A DNA stretch of 64,000 nt from Bacteroidota bacterium (lineage in GTDB: Bacteria > Bacteroidota > Bacteroidia > 2-12-FULL-35-15), in assembly GCA_017303895.1 (NCBI GenBank), contig JAFLBF010000009.1, positions 1 to 64,000 on the forward strand. The letters run 5' to 3'. The position numbers and the translations under genes were made by a program. Numbering within the stretch: position 1 is the stretch's first letter; every line of letters starts with the position of its first letter. The notes beneath the pieces are model-generated. The model had not been told where the DNA came from and did not search any database. It worked only from the letters and a program-made list of their open reading frames with translations. Shown here piece by piece: positions 8,734 to 19,800 of this stretch.

Positions 8734-10620
8734 CTATTTATTTCTTAAAATATCAATTGAACCCTTTAAAACTTTATCGGAACTATCAAATTTCAGAACA
8801 TAATAATATGTTCCATCCGGAAGTTCCGAACCATTATAGGTTCCCTTCCAATCATTTGTATAACCTTGTTTCTGAAATACTACATTCCCATAAATGTTAT
8901 ATACTGTCACTTCATTATCGGGATAATTAGCGATGTCTTGCAAATACCATGTATCGTTAATCCCATCTCCATTCGGAGTAAATAAGTTTGAGATCATTCC
9001 ATTGTACTCCAATACTGTTACCGTTACCAATACCGTATCCGCATTAATGCAATTGTTCACATCTGTAACTGTTAAAATATAAGCAGTAGTAGTATTCGGA
9101 GTAGCAACAGGTGTAAATATTGTAGCACTACTCAATCCGGCAGAAGGCACCCACAAAGGCACGCCTGTTCCGGAGCCATTTAATGTCACCGACTGCCCCT
9201 GAACGATGGTGGTATCAGTACCGGCACTAACAGGAGTTGGAGCCAGAACAGTAACTGCAACAGCAGCAGTTGTATCAATATTACAAGCACCGCTTTGAAC
9301 AACAGCAGTATACCAGGTGCTTTGAGTTAAACCAGCATAGATCAAGCTGGTAGTCGTATTTGTCACAGGCGTCCAAGTAGCGCCATTATCAGTTGACGAC
9401 AACCAATAAAGAACATTACCAACATTACCTGAAAGATCTAAGGTGTCATTATTTAAAAAATAACAAACGGTCGCATTTGAAGCAACTGTCCCCGCAACAG
9501 TTTGAGGTGCCACACTAACAATTTCAATATTTGATGTATCGGGAGGACAGCCGGCACTTTGTACTAAAACAGAATACCAGGTTGTTGAAGGCAAATTAGT
9601 ATAGGCCTCTGTATTTGTTGTATTCGCAATAGGTGTCCAGCTTGCGCCATTATTTGTGGAGGAGAACCAGTTGATGATCGTACCGGTTGTTCCACTTAGC
9701 GTTAATGTTCCAGTAGCAGGTACACCACAATATATTCCCCCGCCTGTTAGGGTTCCGGCAACAGAAGCCGGATTAACAGTAATTATCGCAATAGAAGATG
9801 TGTCAGGAGCACAAGAACCACTTTGAACAATCACTTGATACCAAGTAGTTTGCGTCAAATTATTGAAAGCCTGAGTTGAAGAAGTATTTCCTGTGCTGCT
9901 CCAGCTTGCACCACTATTAACAGAAGATATCCAATCAATAATAGTTCCGGTAGTTCCTGACAAGGTCAAAGAACCGGAATTACCTGTAGCGCAAACCGAA
10001 GTTGCCCCATTGATCGTTCCGGCTACTGATAAAGGATCGATCGTAAATAATACCTGAGAAGAAGTATCAGTTGGGCAGACGGCTCCATTCTGAACAACAG
10101 CTTGAAAAAGGGTTGTTTGAGTTATTGCGGTATAATTATAAGTAGTGGTAGTATTTGCTATTGTAGTCCACGTTGCCCCGCCATCCGTAGAAGATAACCA
10201 ATAAAGAACCCCGCCATTGTTTCCGGATAAGTTTAATGATCCTGCTCCCGAATTATCACAAAAAGTTCCACCACCGGATACTGTTCCTCCAATACTAGGT
10301 GGGAATACATCTATACAAACAACAGTGGATGTATCTGCCGGGAAAACACCATCCTGAACAACAGCTCTAAAGCAAGTTGTTTGTGCTAAATTAAAATACG
10401 TTTGGTTGGGAGTAGTATTCGCATTATTTGTCCAGGTTGCTCCACCATTTGTTGATGTTTGCCAAAATAAGATATTGCCCACAAAGCCAGCAACAGAAAC
10501 AAAACCTGAGTTTGTTGTAGTGCAATAAGTAGCTGCACCGGATGTTGTTCCTCCAACCGATTGAGCCATTCCTGATAAAACAGCTAACAAAAAGACTATA
10601 AGTAAAATGCTTCTTTTCAT
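8734..10620 (-). CDS. T9SS type B surface protein with five Ig-like repeats
   Basis: 628 residues with a signal peptide (MKRSILLIVFLLAVLSGMAQ). Five tandem repeats of about 87 residues fill roughly 22-460; each has a Cys near the start, an LYW.SSTDGGATW-type core and TTWY..VVQ.G.C near the end. One further Ig/PKD-like domain (about 460-540) precedes the CHU_C type B sorting domain (NLFTPNGDGINDTWYLQD, NIYGNVVFQKQGY, WKGTYNG). Such proteins are exported by T9SS and attached at the cell surface. The following gene encodes a PorP/SprF partner with 11 bases between the stop and its ATG, so they form an operon. Repeats differ enough that the DNA is not an exact tandem array. Confidence 0.9.
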   Translation of the reverse strand: MKRSILLIVFLLAVLSGMAQSVGGTTSGAATYCTTTNSGFVSVAGFVGNILFWQTSTNGGATWTNNANTTPNQTYFNLAQTTCFRAVVQDGVFPADTSTVVCIDVFPPSIGGTVSGGGTFCDNSGAGSLNLSGNNGGVLYWLSSTDGGATWTTIANTTTTYNYTAITQTTLFQAVVQNGAVCPTDTSSQVLFTIDPLSVAGTINGATSVCATGNSGSLTLSGTTGTIIDWISSVNSGASWSSTGNTSSTQAFNNLTQTTWYQVIVQSGSCAPDTSSIAIITVNPASVAGTLTGGGIYCGVPATGTLTLSGTTGTIINWFSSTNNGASWTPIANTTNTEAYTNLPSTTWYSVLVQSAGCPPDTSNIEIVSVAPQTVAGTVASNATVCYFLNNDTLDLSGNVGNVLYWLSSTDNGATWTPVTNTTTSLIYAGLTQSTWYTAVVQSGACNIDTTAAVAVTVLAPTPVSAGTDTTIVQGQSVTLNGSGTGVPLWVPSAGLSSATIFTPVATPNTTTAYILTVTDVNNCINADTVLVTVTVLEYNGMISNLFTPNGDGINDTWYLQDIANYPDNEVTVYNIYGNVVFQKQGYTNDWKGTYNGSELPDGTYYYVLKFDSSDKVLKGSIDILRNK

Positions 10621-10678
10621 ATCAACGAATTCAAATCGACCGCGAAATTAATGATTTTTTCGACCAATAAAGAAAAAT

Positions 10679-10711
10679 AAAGTCCCTTCGATATTTTATC
10701 GAAGGGACTTT
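10679..10711 (-). terminator. Terminator of the giant SprB-like gene
   Basis: A perfect 15-bp stem (AAAGTCCCTTCGATA / TATCGAAGGGACTTT) with a 3-base loop lies 14 bases past the stop codon at 10725. It separates this gene from the type B/PorP operon. Confidence 0.88.
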
Positions 10712-10724
10712 GTGAAATTAATAT

Positions 10725-13700
10725 TTATTTTACAATCGTAACGTGTCCGATATAGTTATGTTTTAAGCCTTTTGTATCTTTTAAACTAACTTTCCAAACA
10801 TATACATCAATTTGAGCCATTTCTGCTCCAGCATTTGCTTTTCCATCCCAACCTTTTCGGTAATCATCGGTAGAAAAGATCATTTGTCCCCAACGATCAA
10901 AGATCATCATTTCAAATGTAGGTAGATCCCAGCCCACACCAAGAGGTAAAAATACATCATTCAATCCATCTCCATCCGGTGTAAAGGCATTTGGAGCATA
11001 GAATACGAAATCATCCTGCACCTCGATTAATTGATAGGTTGTGTCAATACAACCAAATTGATTTTCAACGATCAATTGAACATTATAGGTACCGACTCCA
11101 CTAAACTCATGTACCGGATTTTGAGCCGTTGTTGTATTCGGATTAGATGCTACATCACCAAAATTCCAATTCCACGAAACAATGTTGAATGTTGAGATAT
11201 CCGTAAAATTAACGGTAGGTGCCAAACTGGAAGCTGGATTCGGACTAGCAGAGAACGCTGCTGTAGGCAGTGGGTTAACTACAATATATCCTAAGTTGGT
11301 AACAGTATCCACACAACCAGCTGCTGTGGTAATGATCATTGAAACATCGTAGGTACCATCATTAGAATAGGTATGCGTTACAGGTGTGCCGGATCCGGTT
11401 CCTGAATCGCCAAAGTTCCAATCATAAGTTACACCATTATCACTAAAGGCAGTGAATGTAACAGTCAAAGGTTCACAACCAACTGTATCAGAACCTACTA
11501 AATAACCGATAGATCCCGGATTGATGGATACAATTGCTGTATCTAATGCATCATCTGAACATCCATCACTAACAGTAATCACATAGCTAGCTGGTGAAGA
11601 GGCTGCGTTGCCAACAACAGTCTGAGAAGCCGTTGTTGGACCATTACTCCATGAATAAGTATATGGTCCACCTGTTCCACCGGCAGCTGTTGCCGATATT
11701 GTAGCCGTCATTCCATCACAAACAGCAGTATTGCCTGTTGTTACTGTTAATGGAGGGCGAACTACCACTTGCATATCTAATGGCCCAGCAGGACAACCAT
11801 TTACATCTGTTACACTTACAGAATAAATGGAAGTAGCAGATGGTGTAACAAAATGAGGTCCGGTGCCAGATAAACCGGTACCAGTAGCGCCTAACCACGC
11901 ATAAGTATAAGGAGACACACCACCGGATGCTTGTGCATAAATTTGAGCTGTATCGCCAAAACAGATGGTATCTGTAGGACTAACAAATAATTCAAGTAAT
12001 GGATTCTCATCAACTATAACACTTCCGGTTACTGTACAACCATTATCATCGGTTACAATAATATCATACACGCCTTGAGAAAGTCCGCTTGCAGCAGGAA
12101 GCGTTTGTGTGCTTGGATTCCAATCGTATGTAAATGGAGCCGTTCCTGTATTAGCTGTTAAATGTACTGTAGCTGTTCCTGTACTTCCTCCGAAGCACAA
12201 TACCGGTGTTGACGTAACACTGTCAATTTGCGGACCTGCAATATTAAGTACAGTATCGGCAATCGTAATTGTACATCCGTTAGCATCCACCACTTGAACA
12301 GAATACACACCTGCTAAAAGACCATTGGCAGTATTTGTAGTTTGTAAAGCTGCATCATTCCACTGGACTGTATAAGGCGCTGTTCCACCGGATGGTGTAA
12401 CTGTAGCTGAACCATTCGCAGATCCACAGGTAGATGCAACCGTTGAAGTTGTTGCAGCCAAAGGAGTCGGCTCTGTGATCGTGTAGGTTTGTGAAGTGTT
12501 GCAACCGTTTTGATCGTTAACAGTTAATGTATAAGTAGCAGCAGGAAGAGCATTCGCTACCGGCCCGGTGCTTACATTCGGATTCCATGAAAATAAATAG
12601 AATGGAGTCCCGCCTGTTGCAGATGTGTTTATCGAACCGTCAGCAGAGCCTGCACAAGATACATTCGTTGATGTTGCATTTGTAATTGCTAAAGCAGCGG
12701 GTTGAGTAATTGTTATGGCAGTATCTGTTGCTGTACATCCATTTGCATCTGTATATACAACAGAATAAGCTCCTGCACACAAATTAGAGACTGTTGTTGT
12801 TGTCTGTCCTCCCGGTGTCCAGGCATAATTGATCGTTCCTGTACCTCCATTTGCTAAAACAGAGATTGAACCATCACAAGCACCAAAACAAGTTACATCG
12901 GCAGTGCTTAGGATCGCATGGTTGATCGGTAATGGTTCCAAAATCGTCACTCCATTAGCAGATACACATCCCGCAGCATCTGTTACGGTAATCGTATTCA
13001 ACCCTGCCGTAAGATCTGTTGGATTAGCTGTTGTTTGACCACCTGACCATAACACAGAATATGGAGGTGCTCCACCTGTGATACTGGTTGTAGCAGCACC
13101 ATCGGTATCGCCAAAACACTCCAGATCGATCTGTGAAGTGATCAATACATCCGGAGCAGCAATATCAATTACAAAGGCTGGTTCGGTTATTATACATCCA
13201 TTAGCATCCACCACCTCAACAATATATGGACCGCCAACTAAATTATTAGCACATGCTTGTTGTGTATATGAAAAATCATTCCATGTATATGTGTATGGAG
13301 CCAAACCACCCGATGTGGTTGCACAAGCCTGACCATTTGCTTGTCCGCAATTGGAATTGAGTGTAGTTGTATTCACAACTAATGGAGTGTATGCCTCTAT
13401 AATATTAATACTATCGGTATAACTACATCCATTTGCATCTGTAATTGTAGCAACATGTGTTCCAATACACAAACTAGCTGGATTGTAAACCGTTTGAAGA
13501 CTAGGAGTCCACAAGAATGTATAAGGTGCTGTTCCACCCATAAAACTGATATTACCGGATCCATCACAAGTTCCCGCACAAGTGATATCATTTCCTGTTA
13601 CGGAAGCCACTAATTGAGTTGGCTGTGTGATCGTTGCTACTGACGTTGAAGTACAACCATTCGCATCTGTTACGGTGCATGTATAAGTTCCGGCACACAG

Positions 13701-16604
13701 ATTTGATGCAGTAGCATTGGCAATTCCTCCTGGCATCCAATTGTATGTATATGGAGCTGTTCCACCGGAAGCCGTTATTTGAGCAAAACCTGTACAAACT
13801 CCAAAACAGGTCAAGTTTCCTGTCGCAAAAATATTGCTTGTTAGAGGGTTTGGTTGAGAGATGGTAGCAACAGCCTGAGATGTACAGCCATTAACATCCG
13901 TTACGTTAACAGTGAACGAGCCGGCACACAAACCAGTTGCAGTTTGAGTTGTTTGCGCAGTTGGATTATTCCACTGATACGTATATGGTGCTGTACCATT
14001 AACTGTATTTGCAATTGCAGTTCCATTACAAGCGGAAGCACAAGTTACATTTGTAACTGAAGTTGTTGTACTTAATGCAAGAGGATTAGTAAGCGTAACA
14101 CTTGAATTTTGAATACATCCATTTGCATCCGTTATGGTAACACTATAGGTACCGGCTGCTAAATTATTTACTACAGATGTGGCCGGTGACCCCGGTGATG
14201 TCCATGCATATGTATAAGGACTAACTCCTCCAACAGCACTGGCCGTAGCTGTTCCATTGGTTCCTGCAAAACAGGTAGGATTAGTACTAACAGCATTAGC
14301 AACCAATAATGTTGGTTGCGTGATCGTTATATTAGCAGAAGCAACACAACCTAATGCATCGGTTACTGTAACAGAATAAATACCTGCCACTAAATTAGAA
14401 GCTGTAGGTGTTGTTTGTCCATTATTCCATAAATAAGTAAATGGTGCTGTCCCTCCAGTAACCGTTACGGTGGCATTCCCATTATTACCTCCATTACAAG
14501 AAACATTTGTGAATGTGTTAATAGCGGCAGTCGGACCAGCAACACTACCCACCGTAACAGGAGCTGTTAAAGTACACATATTAATATCTGTAATGGTAAC
14601 AGTATAAGTACCTGCTGCTAAACCTGTAGCATTCGGACCGGCTTGACCATTTGACCAGCTCCAAGTATAAGGAGCAAAACCACCTGAGCCGGTTACTGAA
14701 GCCGTCCCATTTGGCTGACCACAGTTTGCGTTGGTTGTTGAAGAAGTTATTGCTAAAATCGGTGGCTGAGTGATCGTGGCTGTCCCTGTTTGAGTACAAC
14801 CTCGAGCATCAGTAACTGTAACTGTATATGTTCCAACACCTAAATTATTGATTGAAGATGTTGTAAACGCTCCCGGCATCCATAAGTAGGAATATGGTGC
14901 AGTTCCACCTGTTGGTGTTGCCGTTGCAGTACCGGAAGTTCCACCGAAACATCCCACATTGGTAAAGGTTGGAGCAACGTTTAATGCTGTTGGCTGAGTA
15001 ATTGCCTGAGAAACTGTAGCCGTACAACCATTTGCATCCGTTATGGTACACGTATAAGTTCCCGGTGCAAGGTTAGATGCAGTGGCAGCAGTACCGCCTG
15101 ACGGAGACCAAGAATAAGAAATAGGTGTTGTAAATGCAGCTGATGGCGAAACAGTTATTGAACCATTGTTAGCTCCATTACAAGTTACATTTGAGAATGA
15201 ACTCACAGCAATTGTTCCACCCGGTGTTGAATTTACTGTTGCTGTCACAGTTCTTGTACAGCCGGTAGCATCAGTAATTGTACACGTATATGTTCCGGGA
15301 GTTAAATTACTTGCAGTTGGATTTGTACCACCCGAAGGTGTCCAATTATAGGTCAATGGTGCAACCCCTGCCGTTGTTGTAACCGTAGCAGAACCATTGG
15401 GAGCATTACAAATTGAAGGAGTTGTAGTGGCTGTTGCACTAACCCCACCCACTGTGATACAGAATGAGTAGGTTTGACTTCCAAAAAATGGACAGTTATT
15501 ATCCGTAACCTTAACCGTAAAGCAATGTGGAACACTTCCTATGTCGGCTGTAGTCGGAGTCCAAGTAAATACGCCTGTTGGACGACTGGCAGTTCCTCCT
15601 GCCCCGCCTGTTGGGGAAAAAGTAGCTCCTGCAACACCTGAATTCCATGTTAATGTAACATTTTGAGAAGCATTGGCATCAAAGGATGGAATATTAAATG
15701 TTAATGGAACCCCGGCACACGCAGTTGTTGTGTATGATCCGGTATTGTTAATTCCATTCAGGGAAGGGTTGTTATTTGTACAAGTAATAGTACGCACCTG
15801 AATGTCACGCATTACACTTCCTACCAATACTCCATTTCTCCATTCTTTTACTAAAACAGCAAATACCGTTACTTGCAAAGCAGTAGGCGTTACACACATA
15901 TCACCGGTTAATGGATTAAATGTTGGTGCCGGAGAAGAAGCCAATGGATTACTTGCACTATAAGGAGCAATGTATGTTACATTGGTTGTAGCCGTGTGCA
16001 TTGGTGTTAACAAAGTGTAAGATAATGAATCGCCATCCGGATCCACAGATCCATTATTAAAACAGAAAGGTTGTCCAACACAAACAAATGGAACTGGCCT
16101 GTTGGTAAAAGTTGGAGAATCATTACAAGGGAATGCCAAATTATTTAAAGTGGCCTGAATATGAATATTCATCGACCCTGGATTATTAATAGTTGTAATG
16201 GCCGTGTTTCTACAACATAATTCATAGGACATTACCCAATCAGCACATGCTGGTAACGTTACTAATCCTTCATAAATGTATTCTTGCACCCCGGGCTGTG
16301 AACCACCTGTACATACAGTCGCCTGTCCTGGACAAATTGGGGTTACCTCTATCCCTGTTCCGGCAATCCTACTTAATGTTACGTTCTGATTGATATTGCA
16401 GGAGACAGATCGATAGTTAACAGAAACCGTAGTTGGTGCAGCGATACCTGAACAATCGCGGTACAATGCCAACCGTATACGATATTGATTTCCAGACAAA
16501 CATTGGTATGTCAAATTCCCCCCTTGAACGTGGGATGCTATAACTTGGTTCGTAGCCCCAAGTAACAGGAAAAAAACGACAAATGTTAGTAGTTTGTGTT
16601 TCAT
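10725..16604 (-). CDS. Giant SprB-like adhesin: 15 SprB repeats, Ig/PKD domains, type B sorting tail
   Basis: About 1,959 residues from the ATG at 16604, which starts a good signal peptide (MKHKLLTFVVFFLLLGATNQ); an in-frame codon at 16640 would add an unlikely 12-residue extension. An N-terminal domain of about 380 residues has many Cys (ASHVQGGNLTYQC; LYRDCSG; SYELCCRN). Fifteen SprB repeats of 74-78 residues follow (about 390-1540), each with T.V.C.G...G, GGTAPYTY.W, GTYTVTVTDANGC and an ITQP linker. Two Ig-like domains, two PKD domains (YDWNFGDSGTGSG; WNWNFGD) and a CHU_C domain (NAFTPDGDGLNDVF; DRWGQMIFSTDDY) end it. SprB is the mobile gliding adhesin of Flavobacterium; this protein shares its repeat type and is smaller. 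Role in adhesion or gliding is inferred. No PorP/SprF gene is directly downstream. Confidence 0.9.
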   Translation of the reverse strand: MKHKLLTFVVFFLLLGATNQVIASHVQGGNLTYQCLSGNQYRIRLALYRDCSGIAAPTTVSVNYRSVSCNINQNVTLSRIAGTGIEVTPICPGQATVCTGGSQPGVQEYIYEGLVTLPACADWVMSYELCCRNTAITTINNPGSMNIHIQATLNNLAFPCNDSPTFTNRPVPFVCVGQPFCFNNGSVDPDGDSLSYTLLTPMHTATTNVTYIAPYSASNPLASSPAPTFNPLTGDMCVTPTALQVTVFAVLVKEWRNGVLVGSVMRDIQVRTITCTNNNPSLNGINNTGSYTTTACAGVPLTFNIPSFDANASQNVTLTWNSGVAGATFSPTGGAGGTASRPTGVFTWTPTTADIGSVPHCFTVKVTDNNCPFFGSQTYSFCITVGGVSATATTTPSICNAPNGSATVTTTAGVAPLTYNWTPSGGTNPTASNLTPGTYTCTITDATGCTRTVTATVNSTPGGTIAVSSFSNVTCNGANNGSITVSPSAAFTTPISYSWSPSGGTAATASNLAPGTYTCTITDANGCTATVSQAITQPTALNVAPTFTNVGCFGGTSGTATATPTGGTAPYSYLWMPGAFTTSSINNLGVGTYTVTVTDARGCTQTGTATITQPPILAITSSTTNANCGQPNGTASVTGSGGFAPYTWSWSNGQAGPNATGLAAGTYTVTITDINMCTLTAPVTVGSVAGPTAAINTFTNVSCNGGNNGNATVTVTGGTAPFTYLWNNGQTTPTASNLVAGIYSVTVTDALGCVASANITITQPTLLVANAVSTNPTCFAGTNGTATASAVGGVSPYTYAWTSPGSPATSVVNNLAAGTYSVTITDANGCIQNSSVTLTNPLALSTTTSVTNVTCASACNGTAIANTVNGTAPYTYQWNNPTAQTTQTATGLCAGSFTVNVTDVNGCTSQAVATISQPNPLTSNIFATGNLTCFGVCTGFAQITASGGTAPYTYNWMPGGIANATASNLCAGTYTCTVTDANGCTSTSVATITQPTQLVASVTGNDITCAGTCDGSGNISFMGGTAPYTFLWTPSLQTVYNPASLCIGTHVATITDANGCSYTDSINIIEAYTPLVVNTTTLNSNCGQANGQACATTSGGLAPYTYTWNDFSYTQQACANNLVGGPYIVEVVDANGCIITEPAFVIDIAAPDVLITSQIDLECFGDTDGAATTSITGGAPPYSVLWSGGQTTANPTDLTAGLNTITVTDAAGCVSANGVTILEPLPINHAILSTADVTCFGACDGSISVLANGGTGTINYAWTPGGQTTTTVSNLCAGAYSVVYTDANGCTATDTAITITQPAALAITNATSTNVSCAGSADGSINTSATGGTPFYLFSWNPNVSTGPVANALPAATYTLTVNDQNGCNTSQTYTITEPTPLAATTSTVASTCGSANGSATVTPSGGTAPYTVQWNDAALQTTNTANGLLAGVYSVQVVDANGCTITIADTVLNIAGPQIDSVTSTPVLCFGGSTGTATVHLTANTGTAPFTYDWNPSTQTLPAASGLSQGVYDIIVTDDNGCTVTGSVIVDENPLLELFVSPTDTICFGDTAQIYAQASGGVSPYTYAWLGATGTGLSGTGPHFVTPSATSIYSVSVTDVNGCPAGPLDMQVVVRPPLTVTTGNTAVCDGMTATISATAAGGTGGPYTYSWSNGPTTASQTVVGNAASSPASYVITVSDGCSDDALDTAIVSINPGSIGYLVGSDTVGCEPLTVTFTAFSDNGVTYDWNFGDSGTGSGTPVTHTYSNDGTYDVSMIITTAAGCVDTVTNLGYIVVNPLPTAAFSASPNPASSLAPTVNFTDISTFNIVSWNWNFGDVASNPNTTTAQNPVHEFSGVGTYNVQLIVENQFGCIDTTYQLIEVQDDFVFYAPNAFTPDGDGLNDVFLPLGVGWDLPTFEMMIFDRWGQMIFSTDDYRKGWDGKANAGAEMAQIDVYVWKVSLKDTKGLKHNYIGHVTIVK
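12000..15440 (-). repeat. In-frame tandem SprB repeats (15 units of about 225-231 bp)
   Basis: Within the SprB-like gene, successive units share protein motifs (GGTAPYTY.W, VTDANGC, ITQP) but have diverged at the DNA level. They are coding repeats, not a CRISPR or satellite. Confidence 0.85.
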
Positions 16605-16874
16605 AAAGAGTATATAGTTATTGTATAAATTTAGTATCAATGAACAATAATAGCTATATGTTGCTATTCTACAGTATATAGTTGCATTATGTTTCTTTTA
16701 ATTTTTAACATTTTTCAACATTATTTAACAAGCCCGACTTAATTAAACCTGTTTATTAAGTTCATTTAACTACAAAAAATCGATAAACAGCCATCATATT
16801 AAGATAAAACATTAAAAACTATCGACAATCAAACAGAAACCTATCTTATGTTCTGATCATTATCGATTTAAATC

Positions 16875-19800
16875 CTACTTTAAAATAATGATCTTTTGAT
16901 GAAAAATATCTTGCTTATCTCCTCCAATTAAGAAATATGTACCATTTTTAAGATCATTCATATTTAAATACTGGTCAGCATTCGCTTCAAAAACCAGAGA
17001 CATCACAACCTGCCCCAATTCGTTAAATACTTGATACGTCCCTGCTCTAGCATTCTTGATAGTAATAAATCCTGCACTTGGATTAGGGTACACCTCAACA
17101 ACAGGTTTCTGATTCTCTTCTATCCCAACAACAATCACATTCATACAAGCAGATGTATCCACACAAGAATTTAATGTGATCTGAACTGCATAATCACCGG
17201 TAACCGTTGGAGTGAAAAACTGAGAAGTTTCACCCACTATAGGAGAAAATGAGTTATTGCAATCCAACCACTGATAAGAAGCGAAGTTTTGATGAGCACT
17301 TACTGTTGTGGATGCCAAACTCACCGTATTATCAATAATAGTAACAGAGGCTACCACCGGCTGTCTTGGATTTGATACACATCCATTGTTGCTTACTTCT
17401 ACATAATAAGTAGTTGAAGAAGACAAGCTTGGCGTTATATACGTCACTCCTGTTCCTACTAAATTCCCTCCGGTTACTGCATCAAACCAACTAATGGTTC
17501 CTGCGCTGGCTGTAGCTCCCAAACTTAAAGAACCCGCATCACATCTGCTAGCCGGAGTTGTTGACAAAATAGTTGGAGTTGTGTTTACCGTAGCAACGAT
17601 TGAAACTAGCGGAGAAGAAGCACATCCATTGGATACCGCTTCTAGATAATAGGTGGTAGTCGATGACAAAATAGGTGTTGTATAAGATGTTCCTGTTGCA
17701 AGCAAATTGCCCGCAGTAGCTGCATCATACCAATTGATCGTACCGGCACTTGCAACCGCTCCTAATGTAAGGTCCCCGCTGTCACATCTACTGGAAGGAG
17801 TAGTCGATACAATACTAGGAGTTGTATTAACTGTTGCCACAACAGCAACTCTAGGTGAGGATGTACAACCATTTTCAGACACCTCTACATAATAAGTAGT
17901 TGTTGCTGTAATTGAAGGCGTGGTATAAGAAGTTCCTGTAGCCAAAATATTTCCTGCAACAGGTGCATCATACCAAGTAATTATACCTGAGGTAGCAGAA
18001 GCACCCAGAACTACTGTTCCTGCATCGCATCTCGAAGCAGGAGTAGTTGATGTAAATGAAGGTGTTGTATTTATTGTTGCAATGACAGGTATTCTTGGAC
18101 TGGAAGCACAGCCATTAGCAATGGCTTCAACATAATACGTTGTTGTAACACTTATACTAGGTGTTGTATAGGTTGTGCCTGTTCCAACAAGATTACCACC
18201 AGTAATATTATCATACCAATTAACATTACCTGCACTTGAAGTAGCTCCTAGAGAAACACTACCTGCATCGCATCTTGTTCCAGGACTGGTTGATAAAACA
18301 CTAGGAGTGTTATTAACAGTCGCTAAAACAGGGATCCTTGGACTAGAAGTACAACCATTTGATGTTACTTCCACATAATAAGTTGTATTGGAAGATAAAA
18401 CAGGTGTTGTAAATGTTGTTCCTGTTCCTACTAAATTTCCTGCACTTAGGTCATCATACCAATCAACCGTTCCGGCACTTCCAACTGCTCCTAAAGCAAG
18501 TGTTCCTGCATCACATCTCGTATCAGGAGAAGTGGATGTAATACTTGGAGTTGTATTTACAGTGGCAACAACTGCTACTCTTGGTGAAGAAGCACATCCA
18601 TTTTCAATCGCTTCAACATAATAAGGTGTTGTTGATGCAATAGAAGGTGTTGTAAACGATGTTCCAGTACCAAGTAAATTACCTGCAGTAGCTGCATCGT
18701 ACCAATTTAAAGTTCCGGAACTAACTGTTGCGTTTAAAGTAACTGTGCCTGCATCACATCTGCTGGCAGGAGTAGATGACAAAACAGAAGGCGTTGTATT
18801 TACAGTTGCTGTTACATCTGTTCTAACTAAAGTTGTACAACCATTAGATGTTGCTTCAACGTAATAAGTCGTTGACGAGTTAATACTTGGAGTTGTAAAT
18901 GATACTCCTGTTCCAACCAAGTTTCCAGCTGTTGAAGCATCATACCAATTTATTGTCCCTGCACTTGCTGTTGCATTTAACATTACAGTTCCTGCATCAC
19001 ATCTACTCGCTGGAGTTACCGACAAAATAGAAGGAGTTGCGTTTACTGTTGCCACAACCGGTGTTCTAGGACTTGAAATACAACCATTATCATCTACTTC
19101 AACAAAATAAATAGTCGAAGAGCTTATAACAGGAGTAGTAAAAGCAGTACCGCTTCCTACCAGATTCCCTCCGGTACTTGCATCATACCAATTAATTGTT
19201 CCGGCACTTGCTGTTGCATTTAATATTACGGTTCCTGCATCACATCTGCTTGCAGGTGTAGATGACACTACTGATGGAGTTGGATTTACGGTGACAGTTA
19301 TTGCGGTCCTAGGACTAGCTAAACAGCTACTATCCTGTACATAAAAAGTAGTTGTAGAAGATAAAGATAAAGTTGTGTAATTGGTACCGGCTGCTAAATA
19401 ATTTCCACCAGTAGGTGCATCATACCAGGATATTGTTGCCATACCTGAAACCGATAACATAGTTGAATTACCACTGCAAATCGTAAGATTTGAAATAGGG
19501 GTAATATCCGATGGTGCTGGAGGAGCTGATGGAACTCCCGACACATCAACAATTTGAGAACAACTATCTACATTACCACTATTATCAGTAACATACCACT
19601 TAACAGTTGTTGAACCTACAAAGAAAGAAGCTGGCGCATTATTGACAATCGACAATACACCACAATTGTCAGAAACTAAAGGTGATGATAATGCTAAATT
19701 ATCGATAGAACATGTTCCAGGTGACAAACTTAAAAACAGATCGACTGGACAAGTAATAGTTGGCAATTCATTATCATTTACAGTAATAGTAAATGAACGA

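Noticed and set aside
12109-15351. Several open frames of 60-84 codons on the opposite strand of the SprB-like gene
   Set aside because: They mirror the repeat codon pattern, have no start signals, and match no family; the long minus frame explains the region.
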